Source: Mycobacterium lacus
Lineage (GTDB): Bacteria; Actinomycetota; Actinomycetes; Mycobacteriales; Mycobacteriaceae
NCBI RefSeq assembly: GCF_010731535.1
Contig: NZ_AP022581.1
Span: forward strand, 4,039,952-4,103,951
Reading direction: 5' to 3'
Length of the DNA stretch: 64,000 nucleotides
Below the pieces are notes generated by a model, which saw nothing but the letters and a program-made list of their open reading frames with translations, had not been told where the DNA came from and did no database searches. Numbering within the stretch: position 1 is the stretch's first letter; every line of letters begins with the position of its first letter. Of the stretch, positions 1-8,401 are shown one piece after another. Position numbers and translations under genes: made by a program.

Positions 1-805
1 AGTTCTTAATGTCGTCGAGCACGGCCTTCAGCCGCTCCTCGAACTCCCCGCGATATTTCGAGCCCGCGACCATCGAACCCATGTCGAGGGCGACGATGGT
101 CTTGTCGCGCAGGCTTTCCGGGACGTCGCCGTCGACGATGCGCTGGGCCAGACCCTCCACGATCGCGGTCTTGCCGACACCGGGTTCGCCGATGAGCACC
201 GGGTTGTTCTTGGTGCGACGGGAGAGCACCTGCACGACCCGGCGAATCTCGTTGTCGCGCCCGATGACCGGGTCAAGCTTGCCTTCGCGGGCCTGGGCCG
301 TCAGGTCGGTGGAGTACTTCTCCAGCGCCTGGTAGGTGGCCTCCGGCTCGGGGCTGGTGACCCGGGCACTGCCGCGCACCTTGACGAAGCCGTCGCGCAG
401 CGCCTGCGGCGAGGCGCCGTGGCCGGTCAGCAGCTTGGCCACGTCGGAGTCGCCGGTGGCCAAACCCACCATCAGGTGCTCGGTGGAGACGTATTCGTCG
501 TCCATCTCGGTGGCCAGCTGCTGGGCGGTGGTGATCGCGGCCAGCGATTCGCGGGACAGCTGGGGCTGCGAGCTGGCGCCGCTGGCCTGGGGCAGCCGAT
601 CCAGCAGGCGCTGCGCCTCGGCGCGGACGGTGGCGGGCTCGACGCCGACGGCCTCCAGCAGCGGTGCGGCGATCCCGTCGTTCTGCGTCAACAACGCCAT
701 CAGCAGATGAGCGGGCCTGATCTCGGGATTCCCGGCGGCCGAGGCCGCCTGGAGGGCCGACGTGAGGGCCGCCTGCGTCTTGGTGGTGGGGTTGAAAGAG
801 TCCAC
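1..805 (-). CDS. clpB: ClpB disaggregase, N-terminal 268 codons (runs off left edge)
   Basis: ClpB is a cytosolic AAA+ ring ATPase that pulls proteins out of aggregates and hands them to DnaK/DnaJ/GrpE. The reading frame opens with GTG at 805 and begins MDSFNPTTKTQAALTSA. Residues about 1-145 form the Clp N-domain double repeat, and the first AAA+ domain follows with Walker A GEPGVGKT at residues 206-213, the position expected for mycobacterial ClpB. The frame is open to base 2, so the remaining two thirds of an approximately 848-residue protein lie outside the window. An HspR operator sits 60 bp upstream (865-885), tying the gene to the dnaK operon at 20-24 kb. No internal stop or frameshift is visible. 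Family assignment is certain; the GTG start is chosen because it gives the conserved N-terminus. Confidence 0.96.
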   Translation of the reverse strand, partial: MDSFNPTTKTQAALTSALQAASAAGNPEIRPAHLLMALLTQNDGIAAPLLEAVGVEPATVRAEAQRLLDRLPQASGASSQPQLSRESLAAITTAQQLATEMDDEYVSTEHLMVGLATGDSDVAKLLTGHGASPQALRDGFVKVRGSARVTSPEPEATYQALEKYSTDLTAQAREGKLDPVIGRDNEIRRVVQVLSRRTKNNPVLIGEPGVGKTAIVEGLAQRIVDGDVPESLRDKTIVALDMGSMVAGSKYRGEFEERLKAVLDDIKN

Positions 806-864
806 GACAGCTCCGTTCGGGGTGCGTCTAAAAAATGCTTGTCGGGTTCTTCAACGCCGTCAAT

Positions 865-885
865 GTTGAGTCTGTTCCGCTCAAG
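865..885 (-). promoter_or_regulatory. HAIR operator (HspR-binding inverted repeat) upstream of clpB
   Basis: GTTGAGT-N7-GCTCAAG, read on the plus strand, matches the actinobacterial HAIR consensus CTTGAGT-N7-ACTCAAG with two mismatches. It lies 60 bp upstream of the clpB start. HspR is known to repress clpB and dnaK through such boxes in Streptomyces and Mycobacterium. The two dnaK-operon boxes in this window share its features (seven-base spacer, GCTCAA right arm). Confidence 0.85.
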
Positions 886-1356
886 TTCACGTTTTTCACG
901 GCGCTGCACCCGCTCAGTTGGCTAACGGGGGCCGCATTCCCGCTGGGCAGTTTGCACTGTGCTTGTGCACCAGAGTGTGAGGTGTGCCCTGTTTCGCGTC
1001 GTACTGGGGGTGGGAGCATAGGGCTCACAGCGCTATCGCACATCGTGGTCGTAGGCACTACCTGTGGTTTTGCTGGGATGGTGATGCGCTGCGCTGGTCG
1101 CCGATCGCCAGCCGACATCAGGCGCAGCGGCGCTTGGTTGGCCTGCACGGGCCCGAGTCAGCTGGGCGGTTTGCCCATATGCGTGTCGGTGGGCGGATAC
1201 TCGGCGATACTCGGCGCTCGGCGGCATGTTGGCTAAATCGCCGGTGGTGATGCCGAGATGGCGGCAGGCTGCGGGTTGTCGCTGATCGCCGACCACGCGG
1301 TGGGTTTTCATATTTGCCGTGCGGCTTTCGGACGCGGACGAGGTCGATGAGGGTGC
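886..1356. other. Intergenic stretch between clpB promoter and pucR-like gene
   Basis: No recognisable gene. Short open frames on both strands have no family character. A small imperfect tandem repeat (ATACTCGGCG units) lies near 1197-1225. The segment probably holds the distal clpB promoter and the 3' flank of the PucR-type gene. Confidence 0.5.
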
Positions 1357-2640
1357 TCAGTGCTGTGCCGTGCGCACGGCGCCATTGAGGTGCTCTTGGG
1401 TACGCGCCCCGGTGGAATCACGGGTGTGATCACCGCGCCACTGCAGCGCTTGGAGCGCGACGGCGACCTCGATAGTGGACCGGTCGAGGGGTCGGGGAAG
1501 CAGCCGTTCAGCGGTCTCGAGTCGGTGCAGCAAGGTGTTGCGGTGGGTGAACAGCCGCTTGGCGGCGCGGGAAGCGTTGCATTGTTCGGCGATGTATGTC
1601 AGCACCGTGTCCTGCAGGATCGGGCTGGCAGCGGCAAAGTCTCCGAGGGTGGTCTCGATGAAATCGTCCGCGCCGTCAGGGTTTTCGGTGAGCAACGCGA
1701 TCATCTGGACGTCGGCGAAGCGGGCAACGCGCTGGTGCGACCGGAGCCGAGACATCATGCGCTGCGTGGCGAGTGCCTCCAAGTGGCTGCGCCGGAACCC
1801 ATCGACTCCAATGGCGGCGGTCCCGATCGCGACGCGCACGTTCGGTGCGCTGGTGAGCACCGGATGGATCTGCTCGCTGTCCAGGGGAACCACCTCGTTG
1901 ACCCATACCCAGCGGCTGTCGGCGCTGGCGTCCACGGTCAGTGGGCGCGGACAACCCGCGGCGTGGCCCAATGCTTCGGCGATTTGGTCGAGGCGGCCGG
2001 GATCACCTTCGGGCTGGTCGCTCCAGATGATGGCGGCGATGTGAGATCGGTCGAGGGGATAGCCCAATCGAGCTTCGGCGCGCTCACGGGTGAATGGGGC
2101 GCCGCCAAGGATCTGTTCGACGACCCTGCGGCACTCGGCACGACCGTCACGCGTCAGTTGGTCGTATTCCGACTGTATCTGTGCTGCGATGCCGGCGAGG
2201 GTGGCGTCGACGAAATCGTTGGCCAACCGAAATTGCGTCTCAAGGAGCTCGTGCAGCTCTTGAGGGTCGTGGGTAAGTCCGAACGCGATGTCATGCCAGA
2301 GCCGCCAGGCGGCGTTTTGTCCGATGCGGTACATGTCGAGCGCGGACTCGGCGAGGCCGCGGCGTATCAGCTCGCGGGCCATGCACAGCGGCTCGTCGCC
2401 GAGGTTGGCCGGCACCGGGGCGCCAGGGCTGTGCAGACAGGCGGTGGCGAAGTGGATCAAATGGGAACGGCTGGCGCGGCTGACCAGCGTTGCCAGCGCG
2501 GGGTCGTTGGCGATGACCGGGTTGCCGGCGATCATGGCGCAGTCAACCTCGACGAGGAAGTCTTGGCTGCCGTCGAGGACGATCCGCGCACCCGCGCGGA
2601 TGAGCTGACATACCCGTGGTGAGGGCTCGGGCCGTATCAC
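1357..2640 (-). CDS. PucR/CdaR-type transcriptional regulator
   Basis: A 427-residue protein starting with GTG at 2640. The C-terminal 40 residues before a short tail (about 342-381) form the PucR helix-turn-helix: a segment beginning LQDTVLTYIAEQCNAS followed by AAKRLFTHRNTLLHRLE, the usual 'L-x-T-L-x-x-Y-(10)-A-A-x-x-L-x-x-H-R-N-T-L' pattern. The middle (about 180-330) resembles the GGDEF-like domain of the family. Mycobacteria carry many such regulators; the ligand cannot be deduced from sequence. It is transcribed in the same direction as clpB but separated by about 550 bp, so it is probably independent. The tail after the HTH is longer than usual (about 46 residues, Arg/Thr-rich). Family is clear, target genes unknown. 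Confidence 0.85.
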   Translation of the reverse strand: MIRPEPSPRVCQLIRAGARIVLDGSQDFLVEVDCAMIAGNPVIANDPALATLVSRASRSHLIHFATACLHSPGAPVPANLGDEPLCMARELIRRGLAESALDMYRIGQNAAWRLWHDIAFGLTHDPQELHELLETQFRLANDFVDATLAGIAAQIQSEYDQLTRDGRAECRRVVEQILGGAPFTRERAEARLGYPLDRSHIAAIIWSDQPEGDPGRLDQIAEALGHAAGCPRPLTVDASADSRWVWVNEVVPLDSEQIHPVLTSAPNVRVAIGTAAIGVDGFRRSHLEALATQRMMSRLRSHQRVARFADVQMIALLTENPDGADDFIETTLGDFAAASPILQDTVLTYIAEQCNASRAAKRLFTHRNTLLHRLETAERLLPRPLDRSTIEVAVALQALQWRGDHTRDSTGARTQEHLNGAVRTAQH

Positions 2641-2699
2641 GGATCGATGCTAGGGCAACGCTGCATTGTGCACGATGTTTTTCGCACACCGGTTGAGGT

Positions 2700-2985
2700 G
2701 CTTTGCCCCGTTGGGCGGGCCGGCGGAGCCAACTCGCACGGCACCGGCGGCGCCGGCGGTGACGGCGACGGCGGTTTAAGTCCCATCGGCGCCGCACACA
2801 TGCATTGCTGTCGCTACCCCGCCTCCGCCGTTGCCGATCAGGAAACCGGCCCTGGCGCAGTACCCCCGGTGGTGCCAAGGCCACCATGGCCGCCGTTGCC
2901 GACAAACATCACGTACCAAGCCGACGGTGTTGCCAAACCCGAGTCCCGCACCGCCACCACCGGTGCCGCCACTGTTTAGTGAGTC
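2700..2985 (-). pseudogene. Decayed PE_PGRS-like fragment
   Basis: Read on the minus strand in changing frames, the segment gives Gly-Gly-x motifs typical of PGRS domains: GGTGGGGAGLGFGN, then FVGNGGHGGLGTTGGTA, then GFLIGNGGGG. Frame changes and stops separate the blocks and no PE domain is visible. It is interpreted as a relic of a PE_PGRS gene; low-complexity GC-rich DNA can mimic this, so confidence is modest. Confidence 0.4.
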
Positions 2986-3017
2986 ATGAAGATGCTCCCA
3001 GCCGAAGGACAGTCACG

Positions 3018-3333
3018 GGAGCGGCCCTCGCCGTGGTTAACCCCAAAGTGCTATTCATCTGCGCAGCAGCAGGTTTGGCGATCGGTACCGACGCATTCGA
3101 CATCCCCGCAACCGTTCTCTCGCCCGCGCTGTTCCTCACGATCGCCGCGTCGGCGGTCGCCACCCCCGTGCTGCCGGTGACCGCCTCGCTGCTCCGTTGG
3201 AGCGGCTGAAGTACTGGATGCAATGGCACCACGCCGCCCGGTCGCGGCCATCCTGTTGCTGATCGGATTAGTGCTGCGGTACAAGGGAATTCACGCACTG
3301 CTGGTCGCACCCGCGCCTGTGCTGTCTTGCTGA
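3018..3333 (+). pseudogene. Remnant of a GAP/Sap-family membrane protein
   Basis: The plus strand encodes ALAVVNPKVLFICAAAGLAI followed by two hydrophobic segments, then a frame change near 3205-3235, then AAILLLIGLVLRYKGIHAL. These two blocks match the middle ('NPKN-LL-AAG-IG') and the C-terminal end ('WMQ-HH-A, LLIG-VL-YKGIHAL') of the GAP (Sap, sulfolipid-1-addressing) family of polytopic proteins linked to surface lipid export in mycobacteria. The N-terminal third is missing and the two halves are out of frame, so it is a pseudogene. The assignment rests on remembered family motifs. Confidence 0.55.
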
Positions 3334-3668
3334 AGTCCCCGGGTTAGGTTCGCCGGCTATCGAGGACCGTGATGGCTTGCGGGCACCGCAAGACACCTTC
3401 GCGCAACAGCAGCGCCCGGCTAATCCGCGCCGGCGGCGCCGTCGGCGACGGCGGGGCTGGCGGGCCAGCGGCCGGCGCAGAACACAAGCGGCATTGCCGC
3501 CGACACCAGGCGGAACACACCTCCGGCGGTGGTTGGTGACCCGCCGGGACGGCAGCGTCGTCCCATTTGTTTCGGCGCCGGAGCGACTGCCACGATCCTC
3601 GCGGTGTGCCGCCGGGCCGCGGCCGCGGCGTCGCCGACCGTGCCGCGGCGAGCTTAGAATCACGGTCC
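3334..3668. other. Gene-debris spacer upstream of flavohaemoglobin-like gene
   Basis: Contains a short Gly-rich stretch on the plus strand (about 3420-3470, AGGAVGDGGAGGPAAG) that looks like another PGRS scrap. Nothing else is recognisable. The last about 60 bp must contain the promoter or leader of the following gene. Confidence 0.35.
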
Positions 3669-4823
3669 GTGGGCCTTGAGGACCGGAACGCGTTGCGGGT
3701 GTTGCAAGACGCCTTCGCAGGCCCGGACCTCGCCCGCCGGTTCTACACCCACTGGTTTGCGCTCGACGCGTCGGTTCGCGATCTGTTCCCGCCGGACATG
3801 GACGCCCAGCGGGCCTCCTTCGCCCACGCGCTGTGTTGGGTGTACGGCGAGCTGGTCGCCCAGCGCGCCGAGGCGCCCGTGAGCTTTCTTGCCCAGCTCG
3901 GCCGGGACCATCGCAAATACGGTGTGCTGCCGAGCCATTACGACACGCTGCGCCACGCGCTCTATGCGACGATGCGCAGTCATCTGGGTAGCGCCTGGAC
4001 CGATGCCGTCGAGCAGGCCGCCATTGCCTCGCTCAATCTGATCACCGGGGTAATGAGCGGTGCGGCGGACGCCGACGAAGGGCCCGCCTGGTGGGACGGC
4101 GAGGTGGCCGAGCACCTTCGGGTGTCACGCGATCTCGCGGTGGTTCGGCTGCGTCTCGACCACCCGCTGGACTATCACCCCGGCCAGTACGTCAACGTCC
4201 ACGTCCCGCAGTGCCCGCGCCGCTGGCGATACCTCAGCCCCGCCATTCCGGCCGACCCCGACGGCCACATCGAGTTCCACGTCCGGGTGGTTCCCGGCGG
4301 GCTGGTCAGCACGGCCATCGTCAACGAGACGCGACCCGGCGACCGGTGGCGATTGTCGAGCCCGCATGGCGGAATGCGGGTCGACCGCGAAGGCGGGGAT
4401 GTCCTGATGGTGGCCGGCAGCACCGGTTTGGCGCCACTGCGCGCGTTGATCATGGACCTGACCCGCTTCGCCGCGAATCCACGGGTGCATCTCTTCTTCG
4501 GCGCACGCTACTTCTGCGAGCTCTACGACCTGCGCACGCTGTGGCAGATCGCGGCGCATAATCCGTGGCTCTCGGTGTCGCCGGTGTCGGAGTACAACCG
4601 CGATCCGTCCTGGGCCGCCGACTACCCTGACGTGTCGCCACCGCGCGGCCTGCATGTGCGCCAGGCCGGCCGGCTGCCCGACGTGGTGACCAAGTACGGC
4701 GGCTGGGGCGACCGGCAGATCCTGATCTGCGGCGGACCGGCGATGGTCCGCGCGACCAAGGCCGCTTTGATCGCCAAGGGCGCTCCGCCGGAACGCATTC
4801 AGCACGACCCGCTGTCGAGGTAA
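3669..4823 (+). CDS. Flavohaemoglobin-like globin/FAD-NAD(P)H reductase (Rv0385 type)
   Basis: A 384-residue two-domain haem-flavoprotein. Residues about 1-135 form a bacterial globin: Tyr in RFYTHWF fits the B10 position and His in GRDHRKYGV fits the proximal haem ligand. Residues about 145-384 form a ferredoxin-NADP reductase module with GQYVNV and RRWRYLSPA (FAD side), VAGSTGLAPLRALI (NAD(P) side) and ICGGPAMVRATK near the end. Length and order match M. tuberculosis Rv0385, reported as an unconventional flavohaemoglobin; classical NO dioxygenase activity is therefore not guaranteed. GTG at 3669 is preferred because it gives the compact globin start; the frame is open further upstream to about 3567. 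The epimerase-like gene starts three bases after the stop, so the two are probably co-transcribed. As in M. tuberculosis it lies near clpB and is divergent from it. Confidence 0.85.
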   Translation: MGLEDRNALRVLQDAFAGPDLARRFYTHWFALDASVRDLFPPDMDAQRASFAHALCWVYGELVAQRAEAPVSFLAQLGRDHRKYGVLPSHYDTLRHALYATMRSHLGSAWTDAVEQAAIASLNLITGVMSGAADADEGPAWWDGEVAEHLRVSRDLAVVRLRLDHPLDYHPGQYVNVHVPQCPRRWRYLSPAIPADPDGHIEFHVRVVPGGLVSTAIVNETRPGDRWRLSSPHGGMRVDREGGDVLMVAGSTGLAPLRALIMDLTRFAANPRVHLFFGARYFCELYDLRTLWQIAAHNPWLSVSPVSEYNRDPSWAADYPDVSPPRGLHVRQAGRLPDVVTKYGGWGDRQILICGGPAMVRATKAALIAKGAPPERIQHDPLSR

Positions 4824-4826
4824 CCC

Positions 4827-5717
4827 GTGCACGTCGTCATCCTGCGCGACCCGTCATCACCGGTTGAGGCCCAGTTCGTGCCCGACGCGGGCATGATCGG
4901 CGCATCGCTGGCCGACTCCGGATCTGAGCTGCTCGGCCAACGACACGGCCTGGACGGCTACATCACCGCGGCCAAGACCATGGGGATCCCGATTCTGTAT
5001 CCCTGGGCAAATCGGTTGGGCGACAACACCTATACCGCGCTGGACACGACGGTGACGCTGACACCTGGCGTGAACGGTGTCCGTCCCGACCCCAACGGAC
5101 TACCCATACACGGGGTGCTGGCCGCGTATCCGGGCTGGCGGGTGACGACCGAATCGGCGAACGAGCTGAGCGCCGAACTGGACTTCGCCGCCGACTCCCG
5201 ATTGCTTGCCAGCTTCCCCTATCCGCACTTGCTCGCGCTGACGGTGCGAGTGGCCAACCGGGCGCTGACGGTGCGCACCACCGTCACCCCAACCGGCGAC
5301 AAGGCGGTGCCGCTGTGCTTCGGCTTCCACCCCTATCTGCACGTGCCGGGCGTACCGCGCAGCGAGTGGACCATCGAGACGCCGCCGCTGCGGCAGCTGT
5401 CCCTCGACGAGCGGGGACTACCCACCGGCGAAACGACTCGGCGGCCGGCAGCATCAGAACCATTGGGCGACAAGTCTTTAGACGACGGCTACGACCAGGT
5501 GCCCGATGGATCGGTATTCGCCGTCTCCGGCGGCGCCCGCCGCCTCGAAGTGCACTTCGAACGCGGGTACCCGGCGGCGCAGATCTTCGCGCCGCCCGGC
5601 GAGGACGTGGTGTGCTTCGAGCCAATGACCGCTCCGACCGATGCGTTACGTCGGGGTGGCTACCGATGCGCGAACCCGGGCGAGTCGGCCGTCGCGGTGT
5701 TCTCAATCCGCGCCTAG
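4827..5717 (+). CDS. Aldose 1-epimerase (galactose mutarotase) family protein
   Basis: A 296-residue protein of the aldose-1-epimerase/DUF4432-like beta-sandwich fold. Visible marks are PILYPWANRLGDNTY near residue 58 (family 'P-x-x-N-R-I'), LPIHGVLA near 92 (family 'HG' catalytic His region), CFGFHPYL near 166 (second His) and VCFEPMTAPTDALRRGG near the end (catalytic Glu and sugar-binding tail). The family interconverts anomers of sugars or sugar phosphates; substrate is unknown. It starts three bases after the flavohaemoglobin-like gene. Its TAG stop lies inside the CTAG target duplication of the downstream IS982-type element, so the insertion left the protein intact but replaced its 3' flank. 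Confidence 0.85.
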   Translation: MHVVILRDPSSPVEAQFVPDAGMIGASLADSGSELLGQRHGLDGYITAAKTMGIPILYPWANRLGDNTYTALDTTVTLTPGVNGVRPDPNGLPIHGVLAAYPGWRVTTESANELSAELDFAADSRLLASFPYPHLLALTVRVANRALTVRTTVTPTGDKAVPLCFGFHPYLHVPGVPRSEWTIETPPLRQLSLDERGLPTGETTRRPAASEPLGDKSLDDGYDQVPDGSVFAVSGGARRLEVHFERGYPAAQIFAPPGEDVVCFEPMTAPTDALRRGGYRCANPGESAVAVFSIRA

Positions 5718-6688
5718 ATGAGTAATTCCACGGGGTCAGCGGTCGCAGGCGGTCAGTGATCGTAGGACGGGCTGGCTGGTGTGGTCGTTGTGCCAGATCG
5801 CGGCGGTGAGGGCGAGGATGCGTTGCAGAACTCGCGCTGCGACGCCGGCGATGGTGCGCCCGCCGTGGCGTTCGAGGTCGAGCTGTGCTTTGAGGGTGTT
5901 GTTGATCGATTCGATGATCTGCCGTAGCGGCTTGAAAAAGTCTTGTTCCGCATGGGGTTTCTCACCCTTGCGGGCTGGTCGCAGCAGCTGGACGTCGGCG
6001 TCGGCGAGTTCGGCCTCAAACGCCTTGCCGTAGTAGTTCTTGTCCGCCATCAGGGCCTGGCGGGGATGGGTTGCGACCAGGGCCGGGTCGGCCTTGAGCA
6101 TGCCCAGCAGGACCTCGCGTTCGTCGGCCTTGGCGCCGGTCAGCGCGAACGCGACCGGCAGCCCCGACAGGGTGCACAGCAGGTGCAGCCGCAGCACCCA
6201 GACGGAGCGCGAGTGCGATGCGCAGTAGCCGTACTCGGCCCACCCGGCCAGATCGGAGCGTTTTCGCGGTCTCTCGTGAGCGCCCGCACTCCACCGGTGT
6301 CGAGTCCACCACCCACACGTCATCGGTGGCGCAGCTGGTGCACTTGACCAGGTGCGCGATCACCGCACGCAGCATGTCAGTCGCGGCGCGGACCCGCTTG
6401 TTGTATCCGGATTGTGTTGGTAGATAAGGAAACATGCCACGCAGGTGGGTATTCGCATAGCGCAGCCACCGCGCCTCGCAGGTGAAGCCGAGCAATGCTT
6501 GCAGTACCACCAGCGTGACCAGTTCGGCGTCGGACAACCGCGGGGCGAGCCCAATTTGTTGGCGAGGGTGTCCAGGTCGGCGTCCACTTCGGCCTCCAGT
6601 GCCAGGTTGGGTTTGCAACGCCAATCCTGGACACCCTCAGCCGCAATTCACAGCAGCCACACCAGTAACACCCCTTGGAATTACTCAT
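5718..6688 (-). mobile_element. IS982-family insertion sequence with decayed transposase
   Basis: The ends are near-perfect inverted repeats: ATGAGTAATTCCACGGGGT at the left and the complement of ATGAGTAATTCCAAGGGGT at the right. The element is flanked by CTAG on both sides (5714-5717 and 6689-6692), read as a four-base target duplication, although CTAG is palindromic. The element is 971 bp, the usual size for the family, and carries one transposase reading frame on the minus strand that is broken. Confidence 0.85.
5736..6624 (-). pseudogene. IS982-family transposase, frameshifted
   Basis: Two overlapping frames together give a DDE transposase: LSDAELVTLVVLQALLGF and VWVVDSTPVECGRSRET in one, then KRSDLAGWAEYGYC, FALTGAKADEREVLL, DKNYYGKAF and QIIESINNTLKAQLDLERHG in the other. 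These are the catalytic Asp (VVDSTP), second Asp (ADKNYYG) and Glu (IESINNTLK) regions. The frame changes at a run of four A on the coding strand (6261-6264) where three would keep frame. A second lesion, a deletion with frame change near 6545-6560, removes about 20 residues after the N-terminal DADLDTLANKLGS. One shift might be programmed, but two lesions make the gene inactive. Confidence 0.85.
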
Positions 6689-6716
6689 CTAGACCACGAA
6701 CACGCGACACGAAAGG

Positions 6717-8240
6717 TCAGAATGGTGGTGGGTCGTGGTCGGTGTCGGGTGGGGCGGGGCCGGGGTGGTTGGGGGGTTCGGCTAGCCGGGTGGTGTGGGC
6801 GACCGTGCGGGCGGCGCGGTTGTGGCGGCGTTCGGTGGCGATGCGGTGGGCGCGGTCTTGGGCGCGGGTGCGCCGGCGTTTGGGCATCATCGCCGTCCGG
6901 TGGGCGCAGTAGTCGAGCGGGGGGTCGGCCTCCGGTGCCGGCATACCGCCGACCGCGCGGCACAGGCTGGGAAACAGCAGCGCGCTACCCGGCGTGGTGA
7001 CATAGGTGTGCCCCGACGGTGAGGTGAAAATCAGGGTCCCGTCGCGTAGTTGCCGTTCCCGCCAGCCCCAAAAGGTCTTCACAAGGTGATGGGTTCGGCA
7101 TTTGCAGTTCAGGTTGGCCGCATGGGTGGGCCCACCGGCGGCGTAGGGGATCGAATGATCCACATCGCAATCGACGGCGGGCCGGTCACAGCCGGGCCAG
7201 CGGCAGGTCAGATCCCGGCACCGCACAAAATCGGCCAACGCCTTCGACGGCACATAGCCGGGCTCGGGTGGGGCATCGCCGGGGTGGATCAGCGCCACCA
7301 GTTTGGCCGAGGTGGCGAGCTCGGCGATCAGTTCGGGGGTGATCAGCCCGTCGGCGTTCATCTCAGATGCCGGCGCCGAGCCCGTGCCATTGATGGTGGC
7401 GGGTTCGGCGATCACATGAATCACCACCGGGGCCGCGCCCGGGCGGGTGGCGGCCGGGCAGTCGGTGAGCCCGCAGCCACAGCCCAGCCGATCCGCCCCG
7501 GCCGCCAGCGCCCCCAACGCGTCGGCGCGGCGCTGCTCGCGGGTGCGCGGATCGTGGGCACACACGGTGGCCGCCAACGCAGTCAACCGCTTGTCCAGTG
7601 CGTGGGCGTCGACGCTGTACAGGCTGCCGTCGATGCGCGAGAGGCCGTCTTGGTCCTGTCCGATCGAGATCTGCCGATCGGCCTGATACTCCTTACGCCG
7701 GCGCACCGCATCGGTATCCACGCGGGCCACGATCCTATCGACCGCCCCGGACAGCCGGGCGCTGGTCATCGAGGGCCAGCGCGTCACATTGAGCGCCACC
7801 AACTCATCCACCGCCGCCAGCACCTCGGGGTCGACGATCAGATCGGTGCGGAACACGATCGTGGAAAACGCCCGAAAGTCGATCTCGCCGGCCACAAACA
7901 CCGCAGCGGTCTTGGGCAACCGCTCACGCATCGCGCGCGCATAACGCAGCCGGCCGGCGGCGCGCGCCTGGCTGATCCGCAACGCCGCACCCACCTCCGC
8001 GGCCACCGCCTCCATGGTGTCGATCGCCCAGTCCTCGGTCTCCGAACACCGCGACAACCGAGAGGCGAACAACTCCCCCACAGCCACCAGCTGCGCGGCG
8101 GCGGCCCGGTTCTCCGCCCGCGCGGCCGCACAAATCCGCTCCACCAACCCCGCCGACTCCGCAGTGGTCGACGGATGGCGCCGCTCGACGTGCTCATCGA
8201 AACGGGCCACCACCTCCGGATCGAGCACCCCTTCGAACAT
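6717..8240 (-). CDS. 13E12-repeat family DUF222/HNH endonuclease-like protein, copy A
   Basis: A 507-residue protein of the REP13E12 family common in mycobacteria. Residues 1-300 form the helical DUF222 region. The C-terminal part carries an HNH nuclease motif: CRDLTCRWPGCDRPAVDCDV followed by DHSIPYAAGGPTHAANLNC and CRTHHLVK, keeping the His-Asn-His residues and paired cysteines. ATG at 8240 (MFEGVLDPEVVARFDEH) is chosen because it matches the second copy. The frame stays open upstream to 8624, but that part overlaps the transposase relic on the other strand and has no family character. The role of 13E12 proteins is not established; some members are phage integration targets. A very similar paralogue lies at 48647-50167. 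Confidence 0.85.
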   Translation of the reverse strand: MFEGVLDPEVVARFDEHVERRHPSTTAESAGLVERICAAARAENRAAAAQLVAVGELFASRLSRCSETEDWAIDTMEAVAAEVGAALRISQARAAGRLRYARAMRERLPKTAAVFVAGEIDFRAFSTIVFRTDLIVDPEVLAAVDELVALNVTRWPSMTSARLSGAVDRIVARVDTDAVRRRKEYQADRQISIGQDQDGLSRIDGSLYSVDAHALDKRLTALAATVCAHDPRTREQRRADALGALAAGADRLGCGCGLTDCPAATRPGAAPVVIHVIAEPATINGTGSAPASEMNADGLITPELIAELATSAKLVALIHPGDAPPEPGYVPSKALADFVRCRDLTCRWPGCDRPAVDCDVDHSIPYAAGGPTHAANLNCKCRTHHLVKTFWGWRERQLRDGTLIFTSPSGHTYVTTPGSALLFPSLCRAVGGMPAPEADPPLDYCAHRTAMMPKRRRTRAQDRAHRIATERRHNRAARTVAHTTRLAEPPNHPGPAPPDTDHDPPPF

Positions 8241-8401
8241 ACATTCGATACTAGCAGACCCCGCCGACCACGTTGACCCGTGAGAAATGCGCGCGAAAGG
8301 CTGATTCGTTGCCTCATTGAAGATGCGCGCGAACGCCCGGTGGATGGGGTTGACGTTGGCCGAGCGCAGAGCAATCACCGAGACCACCGCGGTACGAGTC
8401 G

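Noticed and set aside
1360..2622. Plus-strand open frame of 420 codons
   Set aside because: It lies entirely antisense to the PucR-type gene, whose HTH is clear; the plus-strand product has no recognisable features.
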